The notes beneath the pieces are model-generated. The model made no database searches, was not told the origin of the DNA, and worked only from the letters and a program-made list of their open reading frames with translations. A stretch of DNA of 64,000 bases from Symbiodinium natans. Taxonomy: Eukaryota > Sar > Dinophyceae > Suessiales > Symbiodiniaceae. The stretch lies in NCBI GenBank assembly GCA_905221605.1, contig CAJNDS010000511.1, positions 18,501 to 82,500 of the forward strand, given 5' to 3'. This document shows positions 31,925 through 45,130 of the stretch, in pieces. The translations under genes were made by a program, and so were the position numbers. Within the stretch, counting starts at the first letter, position 1. Each line of letters begins with the position of its first letter.

Positions 31925-32066
31925 GGACGTGCATGTGTGCCAGGTCTTCTGGCGCTCCCACCGAGGCAGGGTGTGTGAGTTGACGAGGCTGCAACACCGT
32001 ATGCCATCTCATGTCTTGAAGGCATTGAGCGCGGAAAGCTGCGACTCCAGCAATGTCCGCTTCTGA
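31925..32066 (+). CDS. Probable terminal exon, unknown
   Basis: After CGGGGCAG the frame reads DVHVCQVFWRSHRGRVCEL then TRLQHRMPSHVLKALS and ends in TGA. Codon use is strong. No family recognised. It may continue the exon at 31030-31154, with the telomere-like array and microsatellites in the intron. Confidence 0.45.
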
Positions 32067-33105
32067 GTGTGGGAGCTGTTCCGGCATGTTGTAGAAATTG
32101 TTGTATAACGTGTTGTGCTTGTAAATGCTGGTGCGCGCACGGGCAGACGGGCCTGCAGATACTGAAATCGAAGAGAGAGTCCACCGGAGTGCGGTCAACC
32201 CGTAAACCCCCAAGCCTTGAACCACCACATGGCATAGACGCTTGCTGGAGGAGCCCTCTGAAACTGAAGCATCCTGAAGCCTTGTTTGCCTTGATGAAAT
32301 GCTTGCAGTATCAGCAGGCTGTACAAAACCTTCGGTGCATTGCTGTCGTGCTCGTGAGCTTCTTGCCGTTGACCTAAGTGAATCTTGGGGGTAGGGTGTT
32401 GGGGCGCTGTCAAGTCCAGAAGCAGCAGCGAGAGGCTCACCTAGCGGCTGGGTGGGTGGGTGTCAGGGGGACCCAAAATGTCCTAGTAGGCGTTCTTGTT
32501 GCCCTCTTTGGGGGAGGTCCCCCTCCTCCTCCCCCCCCCCCCCGCACCACAGAATCGCCCAAACGACTTTGCGGTGAAGGAGACCAGTTCTTGGTCTGTT
32601 TGTTCCAGATGCTTCTCGATTGTTCTCGATTGGGACGAGGCGAATATTATTCCCACCACTTGTATTGTTGTTAGTCTTGTTTTTACCACAATATGTTATT
32701 CTATCACCATTGTCACTTTCTACTACTGTACTACTGTTTTACTGCTATGCTTTTGTGGCAGTTCTCTTCTTCCATGTTCCAAGGCCAGGGAGCATCGGCA
32801 GCTCAATCGCATCATCCGCGAGCGTTTCACCAGGCCTCTGCTGTTTTTTTTTTCATTCCGAGTTTTCGACAGGTGGGGAGGGGGGGTGGGGGGCGGGGGG
32901 CGAAGGGGGGGGGGGGGGGGGGGGGGGCGGGGGGCGAAGGGGGGGGGGGGTGGGGGGCAGGGGGGAGATCAAAGGATACCAAAACCAAGAACGTGGTTCT
33001 TACAACTGAGGAGACCTGAGAACGCGGATAGCGCAAACAGTGCCTTGCATGTTGGTGGATATTGCAACTGGAGGCCATTCTGAGATATTCTGGGTCATGC
33101 GAATT
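32067..33105. other. Spacer with C-run and very long G-runs
   Basis: C-runs at 32521-32543 and a tract at 32876-32966 that is almost all G (runs over 20), prone to form G-quadruplexes. No convincing exon. Confidence 0.5.
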
Positions 33106-33500
33106 CACATATGAAAGCCATCAATGTTGCGGAAACGAAGTACATTTCTGAATGCACGCTCCTGGTGTAGGGAATTCTGCGGCCCACAACACATAGAAGT
33201 CATGAGAAAACCACGAAATCACTTGGCACCCACATGTAGCATCAATGAGCGTTGCAGAACGGAATAAATTAGTTTTTACAAGCTCCTGATGAAAGGACTT
33301 CTGTGGCCCGCAACACGTAAAAATCAGGCGAAAACCATGCGAAACCACATATGACAACAATCAATGTTGCAGAAACGAAGTACTTTTATTTATACAAGCT
33401 CCTGGTGTCGGGAGTGCTGTGGCCCACAGCACATAGAAGTCATGAGTAAACCACAAAATCCCTGGGCAATCACATGCAAAATCAATGAAACGCGAAGCCT
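33106..33500. repeat. 120-base tandem repeat, three copies plus a partial fourth
   Basis: Copies begin with ATCAATG at about 33119, 33240, 33359 and 33480 (periods near 121, 119 and 121). Shared words include GTTGCAGAAACGAAG, AAGCTCCTGGTG, TGTGGCCCACA, CACATAGAAGTCATGAG and AAACCAC. Copies 1 and 3 are closest. On the minus strand the repeat reads HDFYVLWA and PGAC in frame; this is probably incidental. Confidence 0.85.
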
Positions 33501-33659
33501 CTTGTGGCAACGAGCGCTCTCTGCAAAATCCGCAGCTGTGCATTCGTCTCTAGGGCATTTTGTTACTCAATCTCTAAGGTTTGGCCTGACAATGCTGATA
33601 GGGCTTAGACAAACGAGGGAGGACGGGGTTGATGCACCTAACTGCCCGAAAACCCAATG

Positions 33660-33705
33660 TCCTAAACCCTAAACCCTAAACCCTAAACCCTAAACCCTAA
33701 ACCTT
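33660..33705 (-). repeat. Interstitial telomere-like array (CCCTAAA)n
   Basis: Six tandem CCCTAAA units, nearly perfect, in the opposite sense to 31387-31487. Confidence 0.9.
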
Positions 33706-34325
33706 CAAATCCTGAAACACTAGCCCTCCTGCACTCTATACCTGTCTCTGGTTGAATACCTTTTTGGCTCTGGGTTCCTACTATAGCTACTTATACCTAA
33801 AAGTACGTGCCTTTTTTCCAGGGTCTACTCCAAAACAGGTATGCAAAACTACTACCGCCCCCTCCCCCAATCAGATGAGAGATATCACAACTGAAGATGT
33901 TTTCAAAGTTGCTTGGTGTTCTGTTAGGACCGCAACTCTGGTTTGGAATGTTGGTAACTTGTAACCTTAATAAGCGGTTGTGATATCAAGGTTTCTGGTT
34001 TGCTTTTCAAGCCAACAGCAATTGTGACATCCCGGTTCTTGGTTGTAAGAACCCCCGTTTTGGTTGTAGTATCCCGTACTCGCGGTGGGGGCATGTTCCG
34101 AAATGTCACAACCTGAGATGCAGGAATCGAGAAGGCTGGCATGATTGGCACGTCGGGCGGGTGATTGGCTGATGGACTTTTGCAGGGCTTTGCAGTGAAG
34201 TTTCACCGAATGCATGCCATGCGCAGGCCGCAGGCACAGTAGGATGCGTTTCACCTTGTGTCGAGACGTGAGCTTGGCATGAGAAACTTCACCTGCATTG
34301 TGTACCTCTAACTAACTCCTGGCAG
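33706..34325. other. Spacer with a short inverted pair
   Basis: GATATCACAAC near 33891 and GTTGTGATATC near 33977 form an inverted pair about 90 bases apart, and further GTTGT/ACAAC words follow to 34110 (also near 32995 and 35437). This could be the edge of a small non-autonomous element; no duplication was identified. Confidence 0.35.
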
Positions 34326-34499
34326 GATGCAGGCACGGAACCCCAAATGGCACCAGGACTGGAGAAGGCCCCCACACAAGAGAGGCGGAAGTCTTTGCCG
34401 CAGCTTGTCGTCCAAAGTACATGCCCGCAAAGTGCATGGCATGCTGGAGTCAGGTTATGGGGAGGAAGCTTAGATGAAATGAGCAATGAAGATGCTTGA
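34326..34499 (+). CDS. Probable terminal or internal exon, unknown
   Basis: After TCCTGGCAG the frame reads DAGTEPQMAPGLEKAP then TQERRKSLPQLVVQS and ...GGSLDEMSNEDA with TGA at 34497-34499. Hydrophilic, clearly protein-like. It lies upstream of the PIP kinase exons and may belong to that gene's N-terminal region. Confidence 0.48.
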   Translation, partial: DAGTEPQMAPGLEKAPTQERRKSLPQLVVQSTCPQSAWHAGVRLWGGSLDEMSNEDA

Positions 34500-34705
34500 A
34501 TACAACCTGCTGGCATCACAGACATGGGGCAGGCAAAGCATGACCACAGCACCAGCCCACGCAGCATCACCTACCCAATCATTGCATTTCTGCAAAGCAC
34601 GGCCGCCGCTCAGCAATTGTTTGTATCGCCTGCAGCGGGCCAGGCTCGGAAGTCTCTGACTGTAAGCCAAGATTGACATTACATGCTTTGAATTTTGGCC
34701 GCACA

Positions 34706-35149
34706 GCTGCAGTATGCTGCAGTGACGCAGGCGGCTGCCTTGCGGCATGATGTGCAATTGCTTGGAGCGGGCGCGGACGCCTCTCCTTCAAGAGGGGTCA
34801 GAAGCTCAAGATACATCAATCCGCAGGTAGCCGCAGAGTTACCTCGTCACAGTCGTTCCGCCGAGGTCCAGCGGAAAGGCCAGCCGACGGCGCATTGCGG
34901 GCCGGGTGGTCGAGGCAGATGCACGCACTGGGGTCGAAGGTCAAAATGACTGCTGCTTCTGCCTGAACAAGTCCAAGAACATCCAAGAACATTCAGCCAA
35001 ATAGACGTATATGTTATACAATATAACGAAGGACAGCCCTGAGAACAAACCCTTCACATGCAACATGCACATCGCAACACTCCACCATGAAAGCACCGCC
35101 CAGGTGCTAAACGACCACTACTTCAAGGAGCTCCGCGAAAAGCACAAGG
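34706..35149 (+). CDS. Exons possibly encoding the N-terminal part of the PIP kinase
   Basis: 34706-34800 reads LQYAAVTQAAALRHDVQLL. About 34850-35004 has one frame RRRIAGRVVEADARTGVEG with a CCFC pair. 35032-35149 reads PENKPFTCNMHIATLH then VLNDHYFKELREKHK, ending at an AAG|GTACTT donor. The FKELREKH pattern resembles the F..LR... segment ahead of the ATP-binding loop in PIP kinases. Membership in the downstream gene is inference. Confidence 0.42.
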
Positions 35150-35683
35150 TACTTTGGGGAAGACGGGTTTGGAGTGTTTGTCGGCGGGGTGGGGGGTGGG
35201 GGAGGGCTCTTTTTGCACAAGGACACTGGGCATTCGCTCGTCCTCTAAAGTCATACTGGGCAATGTCCTTTGCTTCGGCAAGATGGATGTAGTGAATGTG
35301 GTGAATGTTGTGTGTCGGCCGGTTTTGAGAAAGTCTGGTGCCGCATTGAGACAACTCAGAAACAGACCTTACTAAACCCGTAAGCCCTGCACAAAAAGTC
35401 AGGGCTCTGCTTCTCCTAAATTATACGAAATAGACTTTCATCTTACAACCAAGGAGGGCCCATAATGTGAACAACCCCTTTGAAGAGATCCCAAGATAAA
35501 AAATGGCCTGATCTTCCCGGAAGGTGCCAGAGGATTTCCTGGACACTGGGAACACACAGGCGGATCGGCAGATCTTTGGAGCCATTTAGGAAGCCAAGGA
35601 AGAGCCAAGACGAAGCCACCCTTGCCGGTCTGTGAGCTAGTCTGGTAGGAGCCATTTAGGACCATGTGGGGGTCGGGACCCCC

Positions 35684-35760
35684 AATATAGATCCCCAAAT
35701 AGTTGAATCCCTTATAACCAATAAGGTACCCCTAATTTCGGAAACCTCCGGGTGTGGGTG
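35684..35760 (+). repeat. Dispersed repeat, copy 3
   Basis: Core 35718-35749 begins CCAATAAGGTACCCCT; it matches both other copies at 28 of 32 positions and shares the 5' flank TAGATCCCCAAA...GAATCCCTT with copy 1. Confidence 0.6.
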
Positions 35761-36416
35761 TTTCCGAACAGTGCGGGATCGCCTTCTTTGCGAGGCTCTG
35801 AACCTCGACCTCCCCCGTCTGGAATCCTCTCACGGCAAAGGAGGCCGTGCACACCGAAAGTTGCCGTTTAGCAACCCGCAGCATTCCCCTTGAATTGGGC
35901 AAACCGAAGCAGATAGGATGCATCTAGAGAGGCCATTTCGCACTCCCTCTTTGTTTCCCTCTACCTCCCTCCCTCTCCTTGCCCAGTTAGCCAGCGTACA
36001 GTTGGAATCTGCAACATGATATGACAAGTAACGCGAATTTGATCATCCGATGCCGCTGGAATAGAATGATAGTTTGCTCTGGTTAGGCAAGATAAGCAAT
36101 GCTGTGAAGTTTGGGAGCATAATATGAACTCGCCCCCCGCCCAGTTTTGTGCCGGGATGGATCGAGAAGGGGGAAACAGGGCAAATGCTGTATCAGTTCG
36201 TTGCATCTTGCAGAGCAGAGACTTGCCGATGCTCGATGCTGGCGGTTGTCCAAGAAAGCACTCTCGGTGGATCTTCCGTCCAGAGCGCGACACCACTTAA
36301 TTGGATCAATGCTGGCGGCTGTGTGCCGTATGCTGCTGGCCATGCCAGCTTTTTGTGGACTTTGCAGCCCCTGTGGCAGGCCACGGGCAATTCAACAGCA
36401 GCTGCCGACGATATGC

Positions 36417-36478
36417 CCCTTGGCTTCATGATGTGAATGCGGTCTCGCCCTTGGCTTCATGATGTGAATGCGGTCTCG
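36417..36478 (+). repeat. Perfect 31-base tandem duplication
   Basis: The unit begins CCCTTGGCTTCATGATGTG and ends GGTCTCG; the two adjacent copies, 36417-36447 and 36448-36478, are identical. Confidence 0.95.
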
Positions 36479-36564
36479 CGTGGGGTGCAATTCAATAGGC
36501 GCCGAGGGGTTGCCGATCTTCAGCCGTCGCCGCTGCGTCGCTCAGCCCGTCGCTCTTCTGGCAG

Positions 36565-39500
36565 GTCGTCAAGTCGCTGTCGAAAGATGACCACAAGGCG
36601 CTTCTGAGACTGGCGGGTCCACTGGTCGACAGAATGCTGCTCGGCAACACTTCGCCATGTAAGGATCTTTCAAGCCTCAGGAAGCCTGTCAACAGTCAAG
36701 CCCGAAGCCGAACCCTGTCGAACCTGAAGGGGTAAGAACTACGAGAACCCGTAGCCGGGCTGAATGCACTGAGGCTGCAGAACCGCACCTTGATGTGCGG
36801 CACCCTCGGAACAGTGTCCAAAAAGGACCCCAAAAGACCAAAAGGCGCAAAATCGCAAATCAGACGTTGAGTTGCGATATGTCCGATATGTAAGCAAGCA
36901 AGCGGCTTATTACAGCTTGTGAACTCAGACCCAGGCCCGATCTACCTCCACTTCATGGATGTTGCGACCGGCCGCTTCTTTATGGCCATGCGCAACCTCA
37001 CGGAGGCAAGAGTGAAGGTTGCTTTGGGAGTTTAGGGCCTTCATTGACCCCAGTCAGAAACAAGAACGGGCTCGTCACGGTTTGGTTTTCAGTTTCTCTT
37101 GGGTTCGGGGTCGGTCTTCCTGTTGTCTCGTTCTGTCGTGTCCTTCTGGCTCTTGCCAGCACGTTGTCAGCTTCCTGACCCTGTGACCCTGTCCACGTTC
37201 TGTTCGACGTGGTTTGCGTGCCTCGGCGATGACCCACGAGCCCTGTAGACTCGGCGAGAAAAACGAAAGCTATGGAACGGCTCATAGCCTCAGAGCCATG
37301 CTGTGTTGCAGATGCCTCTATGTGTTCGGAACATCTGGAGCGCAATGCTCTGTGAGAGGCCGGACCTTGGGCAGCGAAATACGACCTGAAGGGCTGTGAT
37401 GACGACAAGACCATTGAGGTCCAGCTGAGTCATTCAGCTTGCGTACAAAAATCTCCACCTCAGCTGCCCTGACCGCAGCTCAATGGCAAAACCATCCAGC
37501 CAGTCCGGAAGCGCTTCTATCGTGACTGCCTCGGTTTTTTTTGGCATGCTGGCTGCTGGTGCTTGCCGGCGTTTTTCCGAAGTTTCTTCCTGCTGAGGTC
37601 CGCACATGTGGTGTCAGTGCATGCCGGGATCTTGGCCAGTGCAAGTGCATGGTTTGCTTTGCAACTGATGATGCTAAGGTGGTCGCCAGAGCGATGGTTG
37701 TACTACCAGGGCAAGGCTCCTCTGGGATTGAACGATACTGTTCTGGGCTCTTGACTTCAGTCCAACAGGGCCTGACTCACTCTGCAAGGTTTTGATTGCT
37801 TGAGCCTCTGCTGTCGTAGGCGCTGTGTTTCCTGGCCTCTTGCAGTCCCAGTAGCTGCGCCAGGTCCAGGCCAGAGCATTACGGCTTCTCGTCCGCGCTA
37901 GCCTGCTTTGTGTTGAGCGAGTGTGCATTGCATGCTTTTATGAAGCAGTGCCGGCCGCCACGCACTTTCTCTGAAGCCCTCAATTCCGGGTGGTGGTTTC
38001 GCTCAGGCTTGGTGTTGCTGGCTCACACCATGAGGAGGTGATTCAGATGATCAAGTCAGATGCAGATGCTCGGCCTGATGTCTCTTCGCGGTGCTAGGAG
38101 GATTGCAGGCAGGCAGAAGCATTCCTTGCCGCCCCTGAAAGTTTCACAAACCTCCCTTTTTCTCTGAGGAATGGCTCATTAGTGCTGACCTTACTGCGAT
38201 GCTTTATGTCGGAGCTCTCGTAGGTGACGAGTTCAGGGTGTCAGTCAAGATGTGGCTCTTGAGATTTCTTGAGATATCTAGAGTTGCCAATTTACGCATC
38301 AGATCCAGGGAGCCGGACTAGACGTTTTTCGGGTCTTTGTGTTGTGTTCGGGTTCCCCCACCTTCCCTGATGCCTTTCAGATGTTACTCGCAGGGCGCGT
38401 CAAAAGGACAGTTTTCACAGAGTTTGCTTTGTGCCACTTGCCGATTGTAAGCCTACTCCACTTGCACTTTGCACCTATGTGGAGCTGGACCAAACCGGGC
38501 CAGCAGCATTCTAGCAGTTGGAAAAGACTCTTTAAGTCACTCATGCGTACAAGAGGCAGTTAAAGCCGATGGTCGACCACAGCATCTGCGCACACAAAAG
38601 CCCACAGACGCCTTAACAACCAACCGCTTACGCAACGCGCAGCTCCTTGGACAAGAAGTTCTAGATTCGCCAGCGCTGAAGCTTTCCCGGCTTCATCTCG
38701 GCCCTGCTGTTGCCGCACTGCAAGACGATAAGACTTTCTAGGAGCTTGTGCCGTAACTAAGCAGTCAGTCGGGATTGAGAACGACCTCACGCGAAGATAA
38801 GTAGACACAGCACAGCGCCCTCAGTTTCGCCCACTCCGCATGGCGGGTTTTAGCAACTTCTGCTCACCATCTGGTCGTAGAGTATTGCACCTTGTCGTTC
38901 CGAGGCCACGACATCATGGACTACTCCCTGCTGGTGGCCGTGCGGCGGTTGCCGCCAGAAGTCGCGAAGAGTTGTGGAGCAGGCACTGTGCGTTACCGTC
39001 TACGCTCGGATGGGTAGACCATGGTAGAACCTCGATGTTCAGAGCAAAGGCTTTTTGAGCCATGATCCTAGTGACCTCTAGGCACTCAACGCATCTTCCA
39101 CTCGTGCAGGCCTGGACTCCGTGGCGTGCCCCGGCGATGCAGCCATTGGCCTGCGTCCGCGCCACAGCTTCTTGATGGTTCTTGCAGGGAAACAGGAGGG
39201 AAGCACGCTGGCTTGCACACTTCGATCCGTTTTGGGTTGCCCAGGACGGTGGGCCATGCTGGACAAGACCACCGGTGAGCTGTTGGCCTTTCTCTTAGCT
39301 CAGAGCATAGGATTGCAAGACATTGCAAGTCTTTCGTGTTCCTCTAAGTTCAGTTTACTCGAGATCTTTTTAGTGCGTTACGCGCTGCGAGTTTCTTTGC
39401 AAGCTGTAGGAGGCCAGGGGAGATATACTAATACGGGAAAAAGAGACTTCGATGTCAGGTGCTCCACATGGGCATCATCGATTTTCTGCAGCCATGGACC

Positions 39501-39665
39501 ACAAGCAAGGTGGCTGCCATGTGCCCGAAAGCGTATGCTCGCAGTGACTAGTGCTAGTCTTAGTATGGCATGTCACAAACAGACTGCTCTGGGCTCGGGT
39601 GCTATTCCAGGTACATCAAGTCTTTTGAGTTCAACAAGGCCCTTCACTCGCAACCCCTGGACAGG
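36565..39665 (+). CDS. Phosphatidylinositol-phosphate kinase, multi-exon
   Basis: PIP kinases phosphorylate phosphatidylinositol phosphates on membranes to make PIP2. The motifs appear in the family order in separate exons: 36565-36658 VVKSLSKDDHKALLRLAG (ATP-binding lysine); 36929-37017 PIYLHFMD...FFMAMRNL; 37375-37418 KYDLKGCDDDKT; 37479-37533 NGKTIQPVRKRFYRDC, joining the previous exon in phase; about 37675-37745 WSPERWLYYQGK; about 38683-38738 VAALQDDKTF; about 38905-39013 MDYSLLVAV (catalytic Asp); 39459-39540 GIIDFLQPWTTSKVAAM (metal-binding Asp); 39611-39665 RYIKSFEFNKAL. The exon carrying the glycine-rich loop was not found, and some phases do not join, so borders are approximate. Dinoflagellates and oomycetes can fuse such kinases to membrane receptors; this cannot be judged here. 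Confidence 0.82.
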
Positions 39666-39683
39666 GCACTACCAGTACATGTC

Positions 39684-39826
39684 ATGTTCGCGGGCGGGCG
39701 GGCGGGCGGGGGGGGAGTGTGCGTGAGCGTGCTTGGGCTTGTGCATAATGCGCGTGCTGCGTGCGCAGGTGGGTAGTGGTGTGGGTGTTTGGGTGTGTGT
39801 GGGTGTTTGGGTGTGTGTGGGTGTTT

Positions 39827-39861
<35 letters not shown>

Positions 39862-40135
39862 TGTCTGGGCGTGGGCGTGGGGGCGTGGGGGGGGCGGGGG
39901 CGCGTGAGGGGGCGTGGGGGTGTGCGGGCGTGGGGGGGTGGGGGCGTGGAGGCCTGGGGGCGTGGGGGCGTGCGCGCGTGGGGATGCGCGCGCACCATTT
40001 TGTGTTTGTGTTTGTACTCGTATGTCCTTATGTGTGTGTTTGTGTGCGCGCGTGTTTTTTACTTTGTGTGTGTGCATGTGTGTCTGTGTGTGTTCGTTTG
40101 TTCGTTTGTTCGTTCGTTTGCTTGTTGTTGTGCTA
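39684..40135. repeat. GT-rich and GGGCGT low-complexity tract
   Basis: It starts with (GGGC)n at 39687-39705, then three copies of an 18-base unit (GTGTTTGGGTGTGTGTGG) near 39785-39835, (GT)n, G-rich GGGGGCGTG units to about 39990, and GTTC/GTTT units near 40095-40120. It directly follows the last PIP kinase exon. Confidence 0.85.
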
Positions 40136-40763
40136 AATATATACCGTTTCGGCGTCCGTCGGGGCCATGCGGGCCTGCTAACCGCCAACCCTCAAGCGCA
40201 AGAGTGTCAATTCCATCAAGAGCGCATCCACATGTTGTGTGTTCATGTCAACTTTTCAGCTTGAAGATGTGTACACATGTCCTGCGTACAACTAGTGTCA
40301 GATAGTGTCAGTTCACGAGCCGCGTGGAAGGCGACCGTGCCTCCGCCCCTCTATGGGCAGAGGCTAGGACATGTGGACCTTGTGTATGATTTTCAGCTGC
40401 TCTCCAAGTTAAGTGCACAACCTCTCGAAAAGGTTGAGTCTCCATTGCGCATGTTTGGACATTGTTTATTTAGACTCCAACACGATCTTGGGCCGCAGTG
40501 ATGCCGGGTAGAGGAACTGCTGCGAAAACTCAGGCTCCGCTCCTTTGTGTTACGCTTGACATCTGTCAGGTTCGCAAAGCACTTTGAGGCGGGAGCCATG
40601 CGATGTGATGCGATGCTTGTGACGACTTGTGCTACACGGGCTACTTGTCAAAGAGCCAATTTGGTACCAAAGGAAAGACTTCATCTTACAGGTATAGACC
40701 GGTTGGGCCCCCCTGAATTGTCACGCCGAAGCACTAAAATCCTGAAACCGTGCCGTGGATGTC
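40136..40763. other. Spacer with weak frames
   Basis: Two frames at 40320-40500 read plausibly (RVEGDRASAPLWAEAR or WKATVPPPLYGQRLGH), without clear borders. Nothing firm. Confidence 0.3.
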
Positions 40764-41668
40764 ATGGATCGAATCTCAGCCTCTTGTCAGGAGCGGCTTA
40801 AGAAAGACGACACGCTCACTGCTCAGTCCGAAACGGACTCTAGGCTGCAAGCCGGACAGTTTAGGGCTTACGGCAGTTTAGGGTGCCTCGTGAGAGCCCT
40901 GCCGCTCCAGGTCACTTCTGCCGCCGAGCGTTGGTGCCAGGAGCATGACGGCATGAACGGTATCAGCAATGGAGATGGCATGCCAGGTTCCGGTAAACCA
41001 TCCATGCCGCTCGCAACACATCACAGCAAAACGGCAGTCTCACAGGGAAACGCTTGCAGGTCAATGCTGATGCTGGCAATTATGCAGTGAGAAGTGCAAT
41101 TTTCACAGGGCCAGAAGAAAGATGAGGCGGCTGAGTCGCCAATATCCAAGAGCCTACAGTAGTCCAGAAATCCGCAGATTCGCAGTGATCCCTGACCAAA
41201 TTGGGGGCCGACTCTTTGCTTTGCAAGGATAAGATTTCGCAAGCCGGATGTTTCGTGGATCCCGTGTGGGCTCCCGAGCAGACTACTGTTTTCCTCAACA
41301 GACGGCAGACCTCCCACAAAGGGACCTGCTCCTGCCGTGTCGTTAGCGAAATTTGGCGGAAGCATGTCCATTGTGGCCGTTGGCCAAGCATCCTATGGCA
41401 TCCTGACCCCGATCCTGCTTGTCTTCATCGAATTCAGCCATACTCAGACTTGATCTAAATATGCATAAATGCATGCAACTATCACAACTAAAACAGGCAA
41501 ATAAACTAGCAGCCTCGCATTGGATTGATGTTTTTGGTTGCGCTGGGCAACTGCTGCTTCCGGAACATGTGGAGCATCTGCCCCTTGGAACTCAAAACAG
41601 CCCGCCGGCTCCTTTCGAAGTTTAGTCGTGCCCTCCCAGCCGATGTTCCGCCTCGGCCTCACACTTAA
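40764..41668 (+). CDS. Membrane protein, small multi-exon gene
   Basis: From ATG 40764 a frame of 108 codons begins MDRISASCQERLKKDDT and is hydrophilic; an intron probably ends at CCGCTCCAG (40910). Further exons: 41110-41155 after TTTTCACAG (GQKKDEAAESPISKS), 41302-41453 after CCTCAACAG (SMSIVAVGQASYGILTP then ILLVFIEF, a membrane helix), and 41512-41668 after ACTAGCAG (IGLMFLVALGNCCF then a basic helix and TAA). A long minus-strand frame crosses the region (41444-42052), but the plus exons have better borders. Two membrane helices are visible. Function unknown. Confidence 0.5.
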
Positions 41669-41690
41669 CTTATAGTAGCAAGTCGAGGTG

Positions 41691-42017
41691 TGATGGACAA
41701 CTTGTGCTTTGACCGGTTGGGGTCGTGGATGGGTAGGCACATTTTCGTTGTGGTTTGCGTGCCATGCCCAGATGAATACGCCAAAGTGTCTGAACGCGCA
41801 TAATTTTGCACACCCAACCTGGTCTGCTTCGTCGCAAGAACAGTGCGTGAAAGGGACAGGGAAAGATAATCTCAAAGAGTCCAGTCCAGCAATCGCAATG
41901 ACCTCTGGAAGATATGTCAAAGATACGACGTCCAAAGACGCCTTTGTGCAGCTCGGCTCGAGCACTCCGTCGCGGACGGAGTGTAATCGACGTGCCGAGC
42001 CCATCGAAGGACCGTGA
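41691..42017 (+). CDS. Two possible exons, unknown
   Basis: 41691-41804 reads MDNLCFDRLGSWMGRHIF then VVVCVPCPDEYAKVSE and TAA. 41862-42017 reads GKDNLKESSPAIAMTSG then DAFVQLGSSTPSRTE and a stop. Both have exon-like codon use. Relation to the neighbouring membrane-protein gene is not clear. Confidence 0.38.
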
Positions 42018-42164
42018 GGCAGGCGGTCTCTCTGCACTCTGATTGTTTGCATCTGGGACAGTTTGGGACAGGATCTGCGACAGCTCCAGTCTCCTGTCTC
42101 CAGTATGTAAACTTTCGTTGCCTTGCGGCTCTGTGCCTTGACCAGGCCATTCTACGGAATGCGG

Positions 42165-44200
<2,036 letters not shown>

Positions 44201-44205
44201 GAAGA

Positions 44206-45100
44206 GGGTCCTTTCGCGCTCAACAACAATAACAATGCTTCCCAGAATCTGTATTGTCTGCATTGTAGCATTGTATGTACACACATAATTATATATATAT
44301 ATATATATATTATACACATGTGAGACGAGCATCCCTAAGCCCTACTGAAAGCCCTAAGCTCTACCAGTACCTAATCCCTTGGCCAGGACATCTACGCTGG
44401 GGCCACGACCTGAGACTGCGAGCATGCCCCGATTCGATGGACTCATTTCATGAAGCTTGGTTCTTCTGAGGAATGTGCGAGGCCAAAGGACATCAGCGGC
44501 TACCATGCAGCCTGGATGAGCTTTTTGGCCACGTGCCGCCACAGGGTCGAAGGGTCAGAGGGTCAAAGCTGGGAGTCGCATACTTTTGTGCGGAGACGCC
44601 GAGAAGGGTCAGAACCGCCTTGAGCAGTACTAGCGGCGCTTAGGTTTCGGAGCCTTTTTTGGGTTTCTAGGGTGCAGAGCTTACAGGGGTTTTAAGGGCA
44701 GGGTATAGGGCCTGCAGGTAACAGAGCTAAGCATGGCGCGGACGCAGCTCAACGTGTTGGCTGCCTGCGCCTCCAAGTACATAGGCGGGGGCACGTTTTC
44801 CTCGCTCTTATACTGGGTGGTTCCCGGAATAGGGGTCGCCTTTTTCGTTTGCCCACACTTTAGTCTTGATGAAAGCGATGGAATCTTAGAAGGTGCCTTA
44901 GTTTTCCACAACCCCGTACGACCTGCCGACTGCTGTCCACTGCAATTCTGAGCCGCATGATTTGGTCGAACAGAAGTTCACACACCACACACGCGCCTGC
45001 GCGTGCTGCAAGAAGGGCACGAACTTCGTGTCATCGCCATCATATTCATCATCGTCATCGTCGTCATAGGCAGTAGAGCTCACTAAGCATCGCTCGCACA
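44206..45100. other. Spacer with AT microsatellite and a weak ORF
   Basis: (AT)n at 44288-44312. A 72-codon plus frame at 44733-44951 (MARTQLNVLAACASKYIG) has a hydrophobic middle but no other support. A CAT-type run lies at 45037-45072. Confidence 0.35.
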
Positions 45101-45130
45101 TCATTCCAGCATGCTGCGCCGTGGACCCTG

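Larger units (their letters stand above)
35150..36564. other. Intron-like stretch with a dispersed repeat copy
   Basis: No glycine-loop exon of the PIP kinase was recognised here, although one is expected. It contains the dispersed repeat (35684-35760), a possible exon at about 35775-35893 (VRDRLLCEALNLDLPRLE) and a perfect tandem duplication (36417-36478). Confidence 0.35.

Noticed and set aside
38041-38098. EVIQMIKSDADARPDV as an extra PIP kinase exon
   Set aside because: The position would fit, but the residues do not match the family and borders are unclear.
39669-40305. Several long plus and minus ORFs of Val/Cys/Gly or Thr/His/Pro
   Set aside because: All come from GT-rich and GGGCGT low-complexity DNA.
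41444-42052. 202-codon minus-strand ORF with a C-terminal hydrophobic segment
   Set aside because: Plus-strand exons over the same bases have acceptors, better codon use and a continuous membrane-protein reading; the minus frame is likely a shadow, though not fully excluded.
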